From an uncultured Methanolobus sp. (GTDB lineage Archaea > Halobacteriota > Methanosarcinia > Methanosarcinales > Methanosarcinaceae), in NCBI RefSeq assembly GCF_963667555.1, contig NZ_OY763421.1, positions 699,562 through 763,561 of the forward strand: a stretch of DNA of 64,000 nucleotides. Reading direction: 5' to 3'. Under the pieces are notes generated by a model. The model had not been told where the DNA came from and made no database searches. It saw nothing but the letters and a program-made list of their open reading frames with translations. Below are positions 45,731 through 53,222 of the stretch, in pieces. The first letter of the stretch is position 1. Each line of letters starts with the position of its first letter. The position numbers and the translations under genes are program-made.

Positions 45731-45740
45731 GTTTATATAC
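45731..45740 (+). promoter_or_regulatory. tRNA-Glu promoter TATA box
   Basis: GTTTATATAC lies 46 bases before the mature tRNA 5' end, predicting a start near 45760 and a leader of about 26 nt. That leader contains a CGCTT-CACTA-AAGCG hairpin (45761-45775). Confidence 0.6.
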
Positions 45741-45785
45741 AATATATACCATGTTGGAGTCGCTTCACTAAAGCGAAATCAACGT

Positions 45786-45863
45786 GCTCCGGTAGTGTAG
45801 TCCGGCCAATCATTCCGGCCTTTCGAGCCGAAGACTCGGGTTCGAATCCCGGCCGGAGCACCA
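45786..45863 (+). tRNA. tRNA-Glu (anticodon UUC), CCA encoded
   Basis: The acceptor stem GCTCCGG/CCGGAGC, the T arm CGGGTTCGAATCCCG and the anticodon loop CTTTCGA with anticodon TTC are all clear. The 3' CCA is encoded. The anticodon stem CCGGC/GCCGA has a C-A mismatch at its outermost pair (27-43). Confidence 0.95.
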
Positions 45864-46056
45864 TACAATTTTTTAAATAAATTATTGAAGTTAGCATTCT
45901 CATTTTCTGTTAAGATTTTGACTGTTTAACTTTGTTGGTATCGTTTGTGTAGAAATGAAAGCATAATCGATAAATTAACGGATATTTATGAATTTTACAT
46001 TGTAGACAGCAATATGTCTCAAACATCTGATTTTACTGAATTCAACTGAGGTTCAC

Positions 46057-47565
46057 ATGTCATTTGATGATCTTAATCTAATTTACCCGCTTCAACGCGC
46101 ATTAAAAGAGGAAGGGTACACAACCCCTACACCTATTCAACAGCAGTCCATACCACATCTTCTTGGAGGTAAGGACATGATCGGTATTGCCCAGACAGGT
46201 ACCGGCAAGACCGCATCATTCATATTACCAATCCTGCACAACATGTCAGGTGCTCACAAAAAGACACGCAGGGGAAGTCCGCGTGTACTGGTGCTCGCAC
46301 CAACAAGGGAACTTGCAGCGCAGATAGGAGATAGTTTTTCAACATATGGAAAATACACCCAGTTCAAACACACTGTTGTTTTTGGTGGCGTAGGACAGGC
46401 TCCTCAGGTAAAAGCCATTTCAAAGGGAGTAGACTCACTTGTAGCGACTCCCGGAAGGCTTCTTGACCTTGTGGACCAGGGACATGTAGATCTCTCTGAG
46501 GTCGAGTATTTCGTGCTTGATGAGGCGGACAGGATGCTTGACATGGGATTTGTCAAGGATGTCTATAAAATAGTTGAAATGCTGCCATACAAGAGGCAGT
46601 CACTCTTCTTCTCGGCAACTATGTCTCATGACATCTCAAAGCTCGCGAAGAAGATGCTGACCAACCCTGTAACAGTTGAAGTAACTCCGCAGGCAACAAC
46701 TGTAGAACGCATAGACCAGTTCATATTCTTCGTTGATTCTCAAAGCAAGAATGAGCTCATCCTCCAGCTCCTCAGAAGCAAGCATCTGGAATGTGTCCTT
46801 GTGTTCACCAGGACAAAGCACAGGGCTAACAAGGTCGCAGAGATGCTTAACAAGAACAAGATCGCTGCCGATGCAATTCATGGGAACAAGTCCCAGACAC
46901 ACAGGACAAAAGCTCTTCAGGACTTCAGGTCAGGACAGCTTCGTGTACTTGTGGCAACAGACATCGCAGCCCGTGGAATTGACATTGAGGATATTTCCCA
47001 CGTTATCAACTACGACCTGCCAAACATTCCTGAAAGCTATGTTCACCGTATCGGCCGCACAGCAAGAGCAGGTGCTGACGGAACTGCATTCTCATTCTGT
47101 GCTGCTGATGAAAGAGAGTTCCTGCGTGACATAGAGAAGCTCATCAGAATGGAGATCGATGTTGCAGAACATGAATTCCATTCCGACAAAGCTATGAATG
47201 CCACCGGCGATGAGGCAAAACCTGCACCAAGGCAGCAGGGAAGGCCAGGAGGAAGTTCTGGTTCTGGTGCAAAAAGAGAACAGGGCAGAGGCAAAAAGGG
47301 CGAAGGCAATGGTAAAGGTAGTGGAAGGAATAGTGCCGGTAGCAGTAAAAGCAAAGGCACAGGCAATGCTGCAGATGCCAGGAACACCGATAAAAACATT
47401 TCCGGTGGCAGCAGACCAAAGAAGAATATCAAGGCAAAGACCTTTCAATCTAAGAACACACAATCGAACGATTCCGGAAGTAAAGGTTCATCTGCCAGAA
47501 AGAGCGGCGCAAGCCAGGGCAAAAACAAAAGCGGCTCACCTTCCCAATTTGGAACAAGAAGATAG
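46057..47565 (+). CDS. DEAD-box RNA helicase with long basic tail
   Basis: This 502-residue ATP-dependent RNA helicase is of the bacterial RhlE/DeaD type. The Q motif is TPIQQQSIPHLLGG and Walker A is AQTGTGKT (about 44-51). PTRELA, TPGR, DEAD (about 154-157), SAT, and ARGIDIEDISHV and HRIGRTARAG (motifs V/VI) follow. From about residue 385 the tail is a low-complexity Gly/Ser/Lys/Arg region with many RG and KG pairs, which should bind RNA non-specifically. In cold-adapted methanogens such genes are cold-induced with long leaders; the 193-base gap before the ATG, with an AGAC/GTCT hairpin near 46001, allows for that here. It ends in TAG. Confidence 0.93.
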   Translation: MSFDDLNLIYPLQRALKEEGYTTPTPIQQQSIPHLLGGKDMIGIAQTGTGKTASFILPILHNMSGAHKKTRRGSPRVLVLAPTRELAAQIGDSFSTYGKYTQFKHTVVFGGVGQAPQVKAISKGVDSLVATPGRLLDLVDQGHVDLSEVEYFVLDEADRMLDMGFVKDVYKIVEMLPYKRQSLFFSATMSHDISKLAKKMLTNPVTVEVTPQATTVERIDQFIFFVDSQSKNELILQLLRSKHLECVLVFTRTKHRANKVAEMLNKNKIAADAIHGNKSQTHRTKALQDFRSGQLRVLVATDIAARGIDIEDISHVINYDLPNIPESYVHRIGRTARAGADGTAFSFCAADEREFLRDIEKLIRMEIDVAEHEFHSDKAMNATGDEAKPAPRQQGRPGGSSGSGAKREQGRGKKGEGNGKGSGRNSAGSSKSKGTGNAADARNTDKNISGGSRPKKNIKAKTFQSKNTQSNDSGSKGSSARKSGASQGKNKSGSPSQFGTRR

Positions 47566-47671
47566 TCGGATAGCAGTTTATCACTCAGGCAGTTTATGTA
47601 GCTGATATGTTCCGGTATCTCAGTGAACCGAAAACACTAATATCTGCTACTTACCTTATAGCATTCCATCA

Positions 47672-47690
47672 GGCTGCAAATAATGCAGCC
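47672..47690. terminator. Hairpin between the DEAD-box gene and lrgA
   Basis: GGCTGCA-AATAA-TGCAGCC forms a 7-bp stem. It is 107 bases after the helicase stop and 36 before lrgA. No T-tract follows, so it may act in termination or in the lrgA leader. Confidence 0.4.
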
Positions 47691-47725
47691 CTGTAACGAA
47701 TACTTAAAAACGCAAGTGACCTTAA

Positions 47726-48082
47726 ATGAAATATATTCTCCAGTTCGCCATCATCTTAGCAATATGCTATCTTGGTGACCTGATCCACAGTTTCTTTCAT
47801 ATTCCTGTTCCCGGAAATGTTCTGGGAATGGTCTTACTCCTTGTACTTCTGCTCACAGGAGTCGTCAAGCTCTCCATGATCGAGGATGTAAGCAATTTCC
47901 TGCTAAAACATCTGTCATTTTTCTTCATCCCGGCAGCAGTGGGACTAATCACATGCTTTACGGTACTTGAAGGAAAATGGACTGCCCTTTTTATAATCTC
48001 CGTGGTCTCAACATTCATCATTGCAGTTGTTACCGGTGCAACGGTACAGATACTCATCAAAAGGAGGCAGTCCGTTGAGTGA
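47726..48082 (+). CDS. lrgA: CidA/LrgA family membrane protein
   Basis: This 118-residue, four-helix membrane protein is holin-like in size and of the CidA/LrgA family. The diagnostic N-terminus has FHIPVPGNVLGMVLLLVLLL, and the later FFFIPAAVGLI is typical. In bacteria CidA/LrgA with its LrgB partner modulates murein hydrolases and transports small acids such as pyruvate or glycolate. Methanogens of this family lack murein, so a transport role is more likely. It overlaps the next gene by eight bases. Confidence 0.9.
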   Translation: MKYILQFAIILAICYLGDLIHSFFHIPVPGNVLGMVLLLVLLLTGVVKLSMIEDVSNFLLKHLSFFFIPAAVGLITCFTVLEGKWTALFIISVVSTFIIAVVTGATVQILIKRRQSVE

Positions 48083-48779
48083 GATCATAACTCAGTTTGT
48101 GCAGTCTCCTGTATTTGGTATAGGGATTTCACTTGTGACATTCTATGCAGGTGCTCAGATATACAAAAAGACCGGCTCACCATTGATGAACCCGCTTGTT
48201 CTCAGCATGCTTATGATAATAGCCCTGCTTCTGAGCTTTCACATCAGTTTTGATGACTACAACAACGGAGGACAGTTCATATCATTCTTCCTCGGGCCTG
48301 CAACTGTCATTCTTGCCGTTCCGCTTTATCGCAAGATAAGTCTGCTAAAGGAGAATGTAGTCCCGATAATCGCAGGGATCAGCATCGGTTCAGCGGCAGG
48401 CATAGCCAGTATCATTGTTATGTGCAAGATGTTCGGACTTGATGAGATACTCAGCGTTTCCATGATCCCAAAGTCAGTTACAACTCCGATAGGTATTGAG
48501 ATCTCCAACCAGCTTGGAGGTTTACCTTCAGTTACTGTGGCTGCAATAGTTTTCACCGGTATTGCAGGTGTGTTGCTTGGACCAATGGTGTGCAAGTTGT
48601 TCAAAATCGAAGATAAGGTGGCTCTTGGTGTGGCTATCGGTACTTCATCCCATGCTCTTGGCACGACAAAGGCTGTTGAACTTGGTGAGACTGAGGGCGC
48701 AATGAGTGGACTTGCAATCGGTATTGCCGGGCTTGTGACTGTGTTCCTGGCTCCTTTGCTGGCAAAACTACTGTTGTAG
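48075..48779 (+). CDS. lrgB: CidB/LrgB family membrane protein
   Basis: This 234-residue multi-pass membrane protein partners LrgA. The marker blocks are SVSMIPKSVTTPIGIEISNQLGGLPSVTV and ALGVAIGTSSHALGTTKAVELGETEGAMSGLAIGIAG, the usual signature of LrgB. The start is the TTG at 48075 with a perfect AAGGAGG at 48061-48067; the longer frame upstream runs through the lrgA end without support. It overlaps the lrgA stop by eight bases, so translation is coupled. Confidence 0.92.
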   Translation: MSEIITQFVQSPVFGIGISLVTFYAGAQIYKKTGSPLMNPLVLSMLMIIALLLSFHISFDDYNNGGQFISFFLGPATVILAVPLYRKISLLKENVVPIIAGISIGSAAGIASIIVMCKMFGLDEILSVSMIPKSVTTPIGIEISNQLGGLPSVTVAAIVFTGIAGVLLGPMVCKLFKIEDKVALGVAIGTSSHALGTTKAVELGETEGAMSGLAIGIAGLVTVFLAPLLAKLLL

Positions 48780-48809
48780 TTACGATTTGTTGCTATAGTA
48801 GTTATTGCC

Positions 48810-49124
48810 GTGGTTGCTGCTGTAATTGCCACAATAATTGCAGTATATGGAAACGATTATCTTCTGAGGATGTCATATTTTTACAGGGTAATTCCTATGA
48901 TCCTAATTCAGAGAAGATACCAGGATGAAGTTGAAGAGATCAACGAAGCCGATGTTGACCGTGTTAAGCTGAACCTTGGTATCACAAGGAAGGTCTGCTG
49001 CGGTGGCAGGGAAAAGAAAGATTATGACCTTGGCTGGATCGAGAATCCAAAGGACATGAAGATAACCACTGTAAAGAATTATGAGATAAAGGACAGAGTG
49101 CTTGAGGTATGGATAGAACCTTAG
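48810..49124 (+). CDS. Small protein with N-terminal membrane helix
   Basis: This 104-residue protein has one hydrophobic segment at residues 1-15 and then a soluble charged part with VDRVKLNLGITRKVCCGGREKKDYDLGWIENPKDMKI. I do not recognise the family. The start is a GTG at 48810, just downstream of an in-frame TAG. It follows lrgB by 30 bases on the same strand and may belong to the same transcript. Confidence 0.55.
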   Translation: MVAAVIATIIAVYGNDYLLRMSYFYRVIPMILIQRRYQDEVEEINEADVDRVKLNLGITRKVCCGGREKKDYDLGWIENPKDMKITTVKNYEIKDRVLEVWIEP

Positions 49125-49143
49125 TTTCCTTTTTTCGTTTCTG

Positions 49144-49503
49144 TTAGTCTATTCCTGAGATGAATAACATATACCAGATATAAGACCAAATTATAACTAA
49201 AGGAATAGAGTATCTTTTCGGGAGCTTTGAGGCTAGATAACCATTGATTCCTCCAATTGCCATAAGTTTAAAAATATATGGTAGCACATATTTTAATCGA
49301 TCGGGTGTATAAATATCCAGATTATTTATGTACAAATAAAGGAAGAAGAGGAATATAGGAAGCATTCCGATTAAAACAGAACCCAACACGTTTCTTGTCT
49401 TCCATCCGTAGATTATGGGAACTATCGGGAAAATAAAGATCACTAACTCATTAACATAAATCAAGATAACTAGAATAATCGACAGACAAAGAGCTAAAAG
49501 CAT
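49144..49503 (-). CDS. Small four-helix membrane protein, unknown
   Basis: This 119-residue, Ile/Leu-rich protein is almost entirely membrane helices (about 3-20, 22-35, 40-60, 75-115) with a short charged loop. It is strongly AT-rich and matches no family I know. It converges with the lrgB-associated gene and is followed upstream on its strand by the paralogous membrane gene set at 49575-51334. It shows no clear sequence kinship with that set. Confidence 0.5.
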   Translation of the reverse strand: MLLALCLSIILVILIYVNELVIFIFPIVPIIYGWKTRNVLGSVLIGMLPIFLFFLYLYINNLDIYTPDRLKYVLPYIFKLMAIGGINGYLASKLPKRYSIPLVIIWSYIWYMLFISGID

Positions 49504-49574
49504 GTGTTTTTCTTCTAATTAAGCCTTAATAATCGATATATCGGGCTTTTTCACGTTCATTTTTATCCTATAAT

Positions 49575-49826
49575 TTATGACTTGTTGATAATTCCAGCAA
49601 TATAATTGAATATGGTCGCGGTGAATGTTCCAGTGATATACCCGATCGCTCCATAGATAAAAGGTGCAATCAGTATCACTCCTGCTATTAACAATAGTTC
49701 ATCATTTCCAATTTCTGATAGCGATGATGGAACCGTTAGTATGATTACAAGGAGTTCAAACAGAATGGCAAAAAAAATTGCAACATTTTTAGCAAATGTG
49801 TGAACATTAATTTTTTTGATAATCAT
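49575..49826 (-). CDS. Small membrane protein, diverged member of a four-gene paralogous set
   Basis: This 83-residue protein has two membrane helices (about 14-32 and 46-72). The start KKINVHTFAKNVAIFF and the GVILIAPFIYGAIGYITGTFTATIFNYIAGI block match those of the other three members. It lacks their acidic C-terminal GGLELELE-like tail. This member is therefore shorter and may be decaying or specialised. Function is unknown. Confidence 0.6.
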   Translation of the reverse strand: MIIKKINVHTFAKNVAIFFAILFELLVIILTVPSSLSEIGNDELLLIAGVILIAPFIYGAIGYITGTFTATIFNYIAGIINKS

Positions 49827-49865
49827 GCTTTTCTCACTTTTCCGGATTTTTGGCAGATAAAGGAA

Positions 49866-50195
49866 TCAAGCATCAACTCTCTCCGGTTCAATTTCCAGTT
49901 TAAATCCGCCTGAATGTTCACTCACAAAATTGTATGCAATAGCTATTGTTATGCCTGCTATAAAACCGGCTATTCCATAAAATATTGGTACAAAAAGATA
50001 CGTGAGTAACGTAATTATCATTTCAGTTCTGGCAACTCCTACAATAAGTCCGTACCTGCCACCATTCTCTATTAAAAAAGGTACTATTGCCAGGTTCAAT
50101 AGTGAGTAAAACAGGAAACTTATGCTCCCTGAGTAAAGTGCAAGTATTTTGCCCATTGACAGGGGATTTATCTTTTTAACATTCATAGTCGGCAT
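49866..50195 (-). CDS. Small membrane protein of the four-gene paralogous set
   Basis: This 109-residue protein carries the family pattern: a cytosolic start KKINPLSMGKILALYSGSI, two helices separated by a short loop, PIFYGIAGFIAGITIAIAYNFVSEHSGGFKLEIEPE and an acidic tail. I place the start at the ATG at 50195 with GGAG eight bases upstream; a longer frame to 50225 has no such site. It is one of four adjacent, same-strand members. Function is unknown. Confidence 0.65.
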   Translation of the reverse strand: MPTMNVKKINPLSMGKILALYSGSISFLFYSLLNLAIVPFLIENGGRYGLIVGVARTEMIITLLTYLFVPIFYGIAGFIAGITIAIAYNFVSEHSGGFKLEIEPERVDA

Positions 50196-50245
50196 ATTTC
50201 CCACTCCGTTTACGGATGATTTCACATTAGACCATACGTTCTTTG

Positions 50246-50548
50246 TTAGATCTCTTCTATTTCCAGTTCCAGTCCGCCAATGAATCCGCTTGCTTCATTG
50301 AATACGATTGCAGCAATAAGACCTGTGATGAGACCAAAGATCGCATAGATGATTGGGGCCAGCAGAACCATACTTAGCATTGCTACTATTTCAGAGGTTC
50401 CAATGCCTGCTGCTGTTTGTACTCCCATGAACAACAATCCAAATAATCCAAAAAAGAAACCTATTACTCCTGTGACAAGCGCAATGACCTTTCCCAGGGA
50501 TAAAGGGCTGATTTTTGTGACGCTAACTTTTGTCATTTTTACATCCAT
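50246..50548 (-). CDS. Small membrane protein of the four-gene paralogous set
   Basis: This 100-residue protein shows the full pattern: VTKISPLSLGKVIALVTGVIGFFFGLFGLLFMG, a central loop, LLAPIIYAIFGLITGLIAAIVFNEASGFIGGLELEIEEI. The conserved GG-x-E-x-E-x-E tail is expected to face the cytosol. GGAG precedes the ATG by four bases. A MITE-like element lies upstream (50761-51026). Confidence 0.68.
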   Translation of the reverse strand: MDVKMTKVSVTKISPLSLGKVIALVTGVIGFFFGLFGLLFMGVQTAAGIGTSEIVAMLSMVLLAPIIYAIFGLITGLIAAIVFNEASGFIGGLELEIEEI

Positions 50549-50760
50549 CTCCTAAATAAGTAATAAAATATCAATTATGAATAAAAAGTTATTGATAGTT
50601 AGGAGTTAGTGCGGGTAGTAGTATAATGTGGAGTGTTGCATTGGTATTTTGCAATTGTATATCATAATCTGCGGATACGCTGCTAATTGTCGATTATAAT
50701 CGGTTATCATCGTTTGGAAAATGATGTGATCACAATAATGGCATTAATTAAGTAAAAAAA
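50549..50760. other. Gap before MITE copy 3, no gene seen
   Basis: AT-rich sequence with several near-palindromic TGATTATC-type motifs (for example near 50691-50713). It probably holds the promoter of the 50246-50548 gene. No reading frame of note. Confidence 0.4.
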
Positions 50761-51026
50761 GGCTCTGTCGAAATCATATCATTAAAAAATTGTGTGAAGT
50801 TGGTAAACCGATTCCTCACAGATAAGAATAACTTAAACAATCCCGAAGGGTCCGGCGAAGCCGGCCTTTCCCATCAGGAATAACAAAATATTCGTCATAA
50901 TACCTGGAATACTTTCTTCGTGGAATTTCTGCAAAATTCTCAATATGTATTCAATAATGTCTTGAACGATATTCTGTTCAGAATCATAGGAACGTGCCGC
51001 CTTCAGCGTATGGTTGCTTTGTTTTA
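50761..51026 (-). mobile_element. MITE-like dispersed repeat, copy 3 (one end missing)
   Basis: It begins GGCTCTGTCGAAATCATA and contains CCCGAAGGG and CCGGCGAAGCCGG hairpins (about 50852-50872). It ends at the same CTTTGTTTTA boundary as copy 1, so about 90 bases with the other terminal repeat are lacking. It lies 14 bases before the stop of the 51041-51334 membrane gene. Confidence 0.75.
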
Positions 51027-51040
51027 TTCAGTTTTAGTTC

Positions 51041-51334
51041 TCAGTCCAACTCGATCTCAAGGCCGCCGGCAAATCCGGTTACTACGTTGAAGATCAATGC
51101 TGTTATTATTCCTGAGACAAGTCCTATTACTCCATAAAATATCGGCAGGGTGATTATTGCTCCGACACCGAACAGCAGTCCCATGGCTGCTCCTTCGTTA
51201 CCCATGGCGGTTCCCATTGTAAGAGACATCAGGCTCATCATGGCTCCCAGGATAAGTCCCATTATTCCATAGAGTGCTCCAAAGATCTTTCCAAGTGATA
51301 GTACTCCTATCTTTTTAATGTAATGTGTTGCCAT
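51041..51334 (-). CDS. Small membrane protein of the four-gene paralogous set
   Basis: This 97-residue protein has KKIGVLSLGKIFGALYGIMGLILGAMMSL, a Met/Gly-rich first helix pair, ITLPIFYGVIGLVSGIITALIFNVVTGFAGGLEIELD and the acidic GGLEIELD end. An ideal AAGGAGGT site precedes the ATG. It resembles DUF3566-like two-helix proteins in its conserved IxYGxxG and acidic tail; that comparison is tentative. It is separated from the other three members by MITE copy 3. Confidence 0.72.
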   Translation of the reverse strand: MATHYIKKIGVLSLGKIFGALYGIMGLILGAMMSLMSLTMGTAMGNEGAAMGLLFGVGAIITLPIFYGVIGLVSGIITALIFNVVTGFAGGLEIELD

Positions 51335-51499
51335 AAAACTACCTCCTTAATAATACAGTAGAATTAATATATTAATAAAGTATATGAAGTTATTCATAAT
51401 GATCTATGTTTTGACCATATAGTTTTATTGCAGAGTCTATAGCAAACCAGCTAACTCCACAAAAATCCGCAGACTAAAAAAGTCAACCGGTGACCATCA
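51335..51499. other. Gap, no gene seen
   Basis: AT-rich region of 165 bases carrying the promoter of the 51041-51334 gene (TATA-like ATTAATATATTAAT near 51363-51376) and the 3' end of the zinc-ribbon operon. I see no ORF. Confidence 0.4.
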
Positions 51500-51625
51500 T
51501 TATAGAAGGTCGGCACTTGTCATGCATCCGCAGTTGGAACAGTAATAAACGATGTTCATTCCAAGTTTCTGCTTCTTTAGCATGTTCTTACATTTCTTGC
51601 AGGATTTTCCTGTTTGGTTTTCCAT
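51500..51625 (-). CDS. Tiny zinc-ribbon protein (41 residues)
   Basis: This short gene encodes MENQTGKSCKKCKNML ... IVYYCSNCGCMTSADLL. Two CxxC knuckles (CKKC and CSNC) about 21 residues apart form a complete zinc ribbon, and little else is present. GGAGG sits eight bases before the ATG, inside the end of the upstream gene, and that gene's TGA is directly next to this ATG. The two are thus translationally coupled. It could bind RNA, DNA or a protein partner, like other archaeal stand-alone zinc ribbons. Function is unknown. Confidence 0.75.
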   Translation of the reverse strand: MENQTGKSCKKCKNMLKKQKLGMNIVYYCSNCGCMTSADLL

Positions 51626-51790
51626 TCAGAGTCCTCCTTCAGTCAGTACAGCTTCTTCGAACAACATTATAGAGTCAAGTCTTGCGCTGTTCTCTCTTGT
51701 CCAGTAATCGCATGTTTTACAGACCAGTATGCCGTTTGGCAACCTGTGAAGCTCCCCAAGGCATTCCGGACACTTTTTTAAAGACCCCAT
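51626..51790 (-). CDS. Tiny zinc-ribbon protein (54 residues)
   Basis: First gene of a two-gene operon. It reads MGSLKKCPECLGELHRL ... GILVCKTCDYW followed by an acidic helical tail (RENSARLDSIMLFEEAVLTEGGL). The CPEC and CKTC pairs form a rubredoxin/TFIIS-type zinc knuckle. GGAG lies about 11 bases before the ATG. A structured RNA element ends 21 bases before the start codon (51811-51864), so expression is probably regulated in the leader. Function is unknown. Confidence 0.75.
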   Translation of the reverse strand: MGSLKKCPECLGELHRLPNGILVCKTCDYWTRENSARLDSIMLFEEAVLTEGGL

Positions 51791-51810
51791 TTTTCACAAC
51801 TCCTTTTTTC

Positions 51811-51864
51811 CTGTTACTGTGTGCTTCATGATATGAAACACAAGTTGATCAGTCAATGTAACAG
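51811..51864 (-). promoter_or_regulatory. Predicted three-way-junction RNA leader of the zinc-ribbon operon
   Basis: Read on the minus strand, 54 nt fold into a closing stem (CTGTTAC with GTAACAG, 7 bp) enclosing two hairpins. The first is TTGA-CTGA-TCAA. The second has a 9-bp stem, GUGUUUCAU with AUGAAGCAC around an AUC loop. The second stem needs a U-G pair that exists only in the minus-strand RNA; the plus-strand copy would have a C-A mismatch. Seven bases upstream (51871-51876) a second CTGTTA could compete for the same GTAACAG. The ribosome-binding site follows six bases after the closing stem. Confidence 0.5.
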
Positions 51865-52010
51865 ATTCTCTAACAGGCCGGCATTCCCGTTTCCTGCCTG
51901 ATCTTAAATTTAAGCCAGATGGCTTAATCCCACTTTCAGATATATTCGTGTTACTCATATTTAAATGATTTTAAATATTAAAACTATTATATATCCGCCT
52001 TTTTTTCATG
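51865..52010 (-). promoter_or_regulatory. Promoter and upstream leader of the zinc-ribbon operon
   Basis: On the minus strand a TATA box (GATATATAAT, about 51986-51995) predicts a start near 51963 and hence a leader of about 170 nt. The leader contains a perfect 8-bp inverted repeat TTAAGCCA/TGGCTTAA (51910-51927) and a CAGGC/GCCTG pair (51874-51900) before the three-way junction. Confidence 0.45.
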
Positions 52011-52638
52011 TATCAGCAAGAAAGTTAAAAGTCAAAATTGGAACTCAAATAAGATTGAAAATAGATTGTAGATCGTAAATAGTTGCATCTAAAACCTGAA
52101 AACGTTAGTAAATGTAAAAAAAGATGATCAGTTGGTCACAAGGTGTTGAAGGTTATTTTAGGATCGGGTTTAATCCCGTCCTGAATTTCGCTTCATTTCA
52201 GCTATGCGTTGGTGAAACCGAATTTGGAATCTGGTTTTGCCACCTCCATGCTTTTGCTTCAACCAAATTACGCGTAAATGAAGTTCGTTACAAACGGTTA
52301 TTATTTCCGTTCTGAACGTTGCTTCATTTTAGAGCTTACTCCCTTATGACCAATCTAATATATGTATCTTATAATATAAGCAACTGGCGGTCGTATAACT
52401 GTGAATTATTTTATGAAAAGGGTTTAAAAATAGAAGATTTATATATTAATTTTAATTATGATCGAGAGGAGATGGGATTTTTCAATTGTTTTTGTGCATT
52501 TATGTTAAGAAGAATGATGAAGCTAATATGCCATTATCCTAAAACTCTTATTTCAAGGAAAGGTCGGAGTTGTGTGAAGGATACTGATAGAATAAGTGTT
52601 ATTTTTTCTTTTTACTTTTCGTCTTTTTCATCACCAAC
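52011..52638. other. AT-rich gap with an imperfect direct repeat, no convincing gene
   Basis: Two plus-strand frames (52124-52315 and 52319-52642) are open but lack ribosome-binding sites, normal composition or recognisable motifs, and I do not annotate them. An imperfect direct repeat of about 30 bases built on CTGAA and GCTTCATTT occurs at 52175-52203 and 52307-52337. It may mark an old insertion or duplication. Confidence 0.45.
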
Positions 52639-53220
52639 CTAAATATTTAATATTACTATGTAGTAATCATTCTCTGAGATTACGTTTTGTTGCTTTAATT
52701 TGTTGCAAATATCATCCTTTATTTCACTTTCTTTGTCTTTTTCACTGATATTAACAACAACTCCCATTATTTTATGATAGTAAGGGGCATAATCTGTAAT
52801 TTGATTAAACAATTCTTTTTTAACTTGTGAACCACCTCTATGCACTTTCAATTCAATTCCAATAGCATCGTTTATAGAAAGGTCTACTCTATGCTTTCCA
52901 TTTGTATCTTCGTATTTTATGTCATAACCATATCTTTCTCGCAAAACTCCAAAAGCTTGAAATAAATCATCCTGATAGTCTTTTTCCTTTTTGTTTTTTC
53001 CATACCTAAGTTTAACTTCATTTTCCAGAAAATCAATAATATTTTTAATATCAGTATCTATGTTTGATACACCAATAATGTGGTTAGAACTAATCTTTAC
53101 TTTTGTAGACTGTGGTTTTGTATGATATGTAGGACTAGATGTACTACTGCTTGTGAAACGTGAAACTACTAAAATAAGAACTATTATCCCTAAAAATAAA
53201 AGTAGCTCATTAAAATCCAT
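52639..53220 (-). CDS. Membrane-tethered PD-(D/E)XK nuclease-like protein
   Basis: This 193-residue protein has an N-terminal membrane helix (about 5-22), a Ser/Thr-rich linker (about 23-45), a helical segment, and a C-terminal restriction-endonuclease-like domain. The key motif is RVDLSINDAIGIELKVHRGG, giving Asp and the E-x-K pair at about 110-125, after a helix (DDLFQAFGVLRERYGYDIKYE). The end has alternating strands (KIMGVVVNI, YYIVILNI). The gene is very AT-rich and sits in an accessory region behind a 34-residue membrane peptide gene. A role in DNA uptake control or defence is possible but unproven. Confidence 0.65.
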   Translation of the reverse strand: MDFNELLLFLGIIVLILVVSRFTSSSTSSPTYHTKPQSTKVKISSNHIIGVSNIDTDIKNIIDFLENEVKLRYGKNKKEKDYQDDLFQAFGVLRERYGYDIKYEDTNGKHRVDLSINDAIGIELKVHRGGSQVKKELFNQITDYAPYYHKIMGVVVNISEKDKESEIKDDICNKLKQQNVISENDYYIVILNI

Positions 53221-53222
53221 AT

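Noticed and set aside
51810..51865. The inverted repeats as a simple protein operator
   Set aside because: Nested stems, a strand-specific wobble pair and position after the predicted start favour RNA structure, though a DNA role is not excluded.
52124..52642. Two plus-strand frames of 63 and 107 codons
   Set aside because: No ribosome-binding sites, odd composition and no recognisable domains; they run through the direct repeat.
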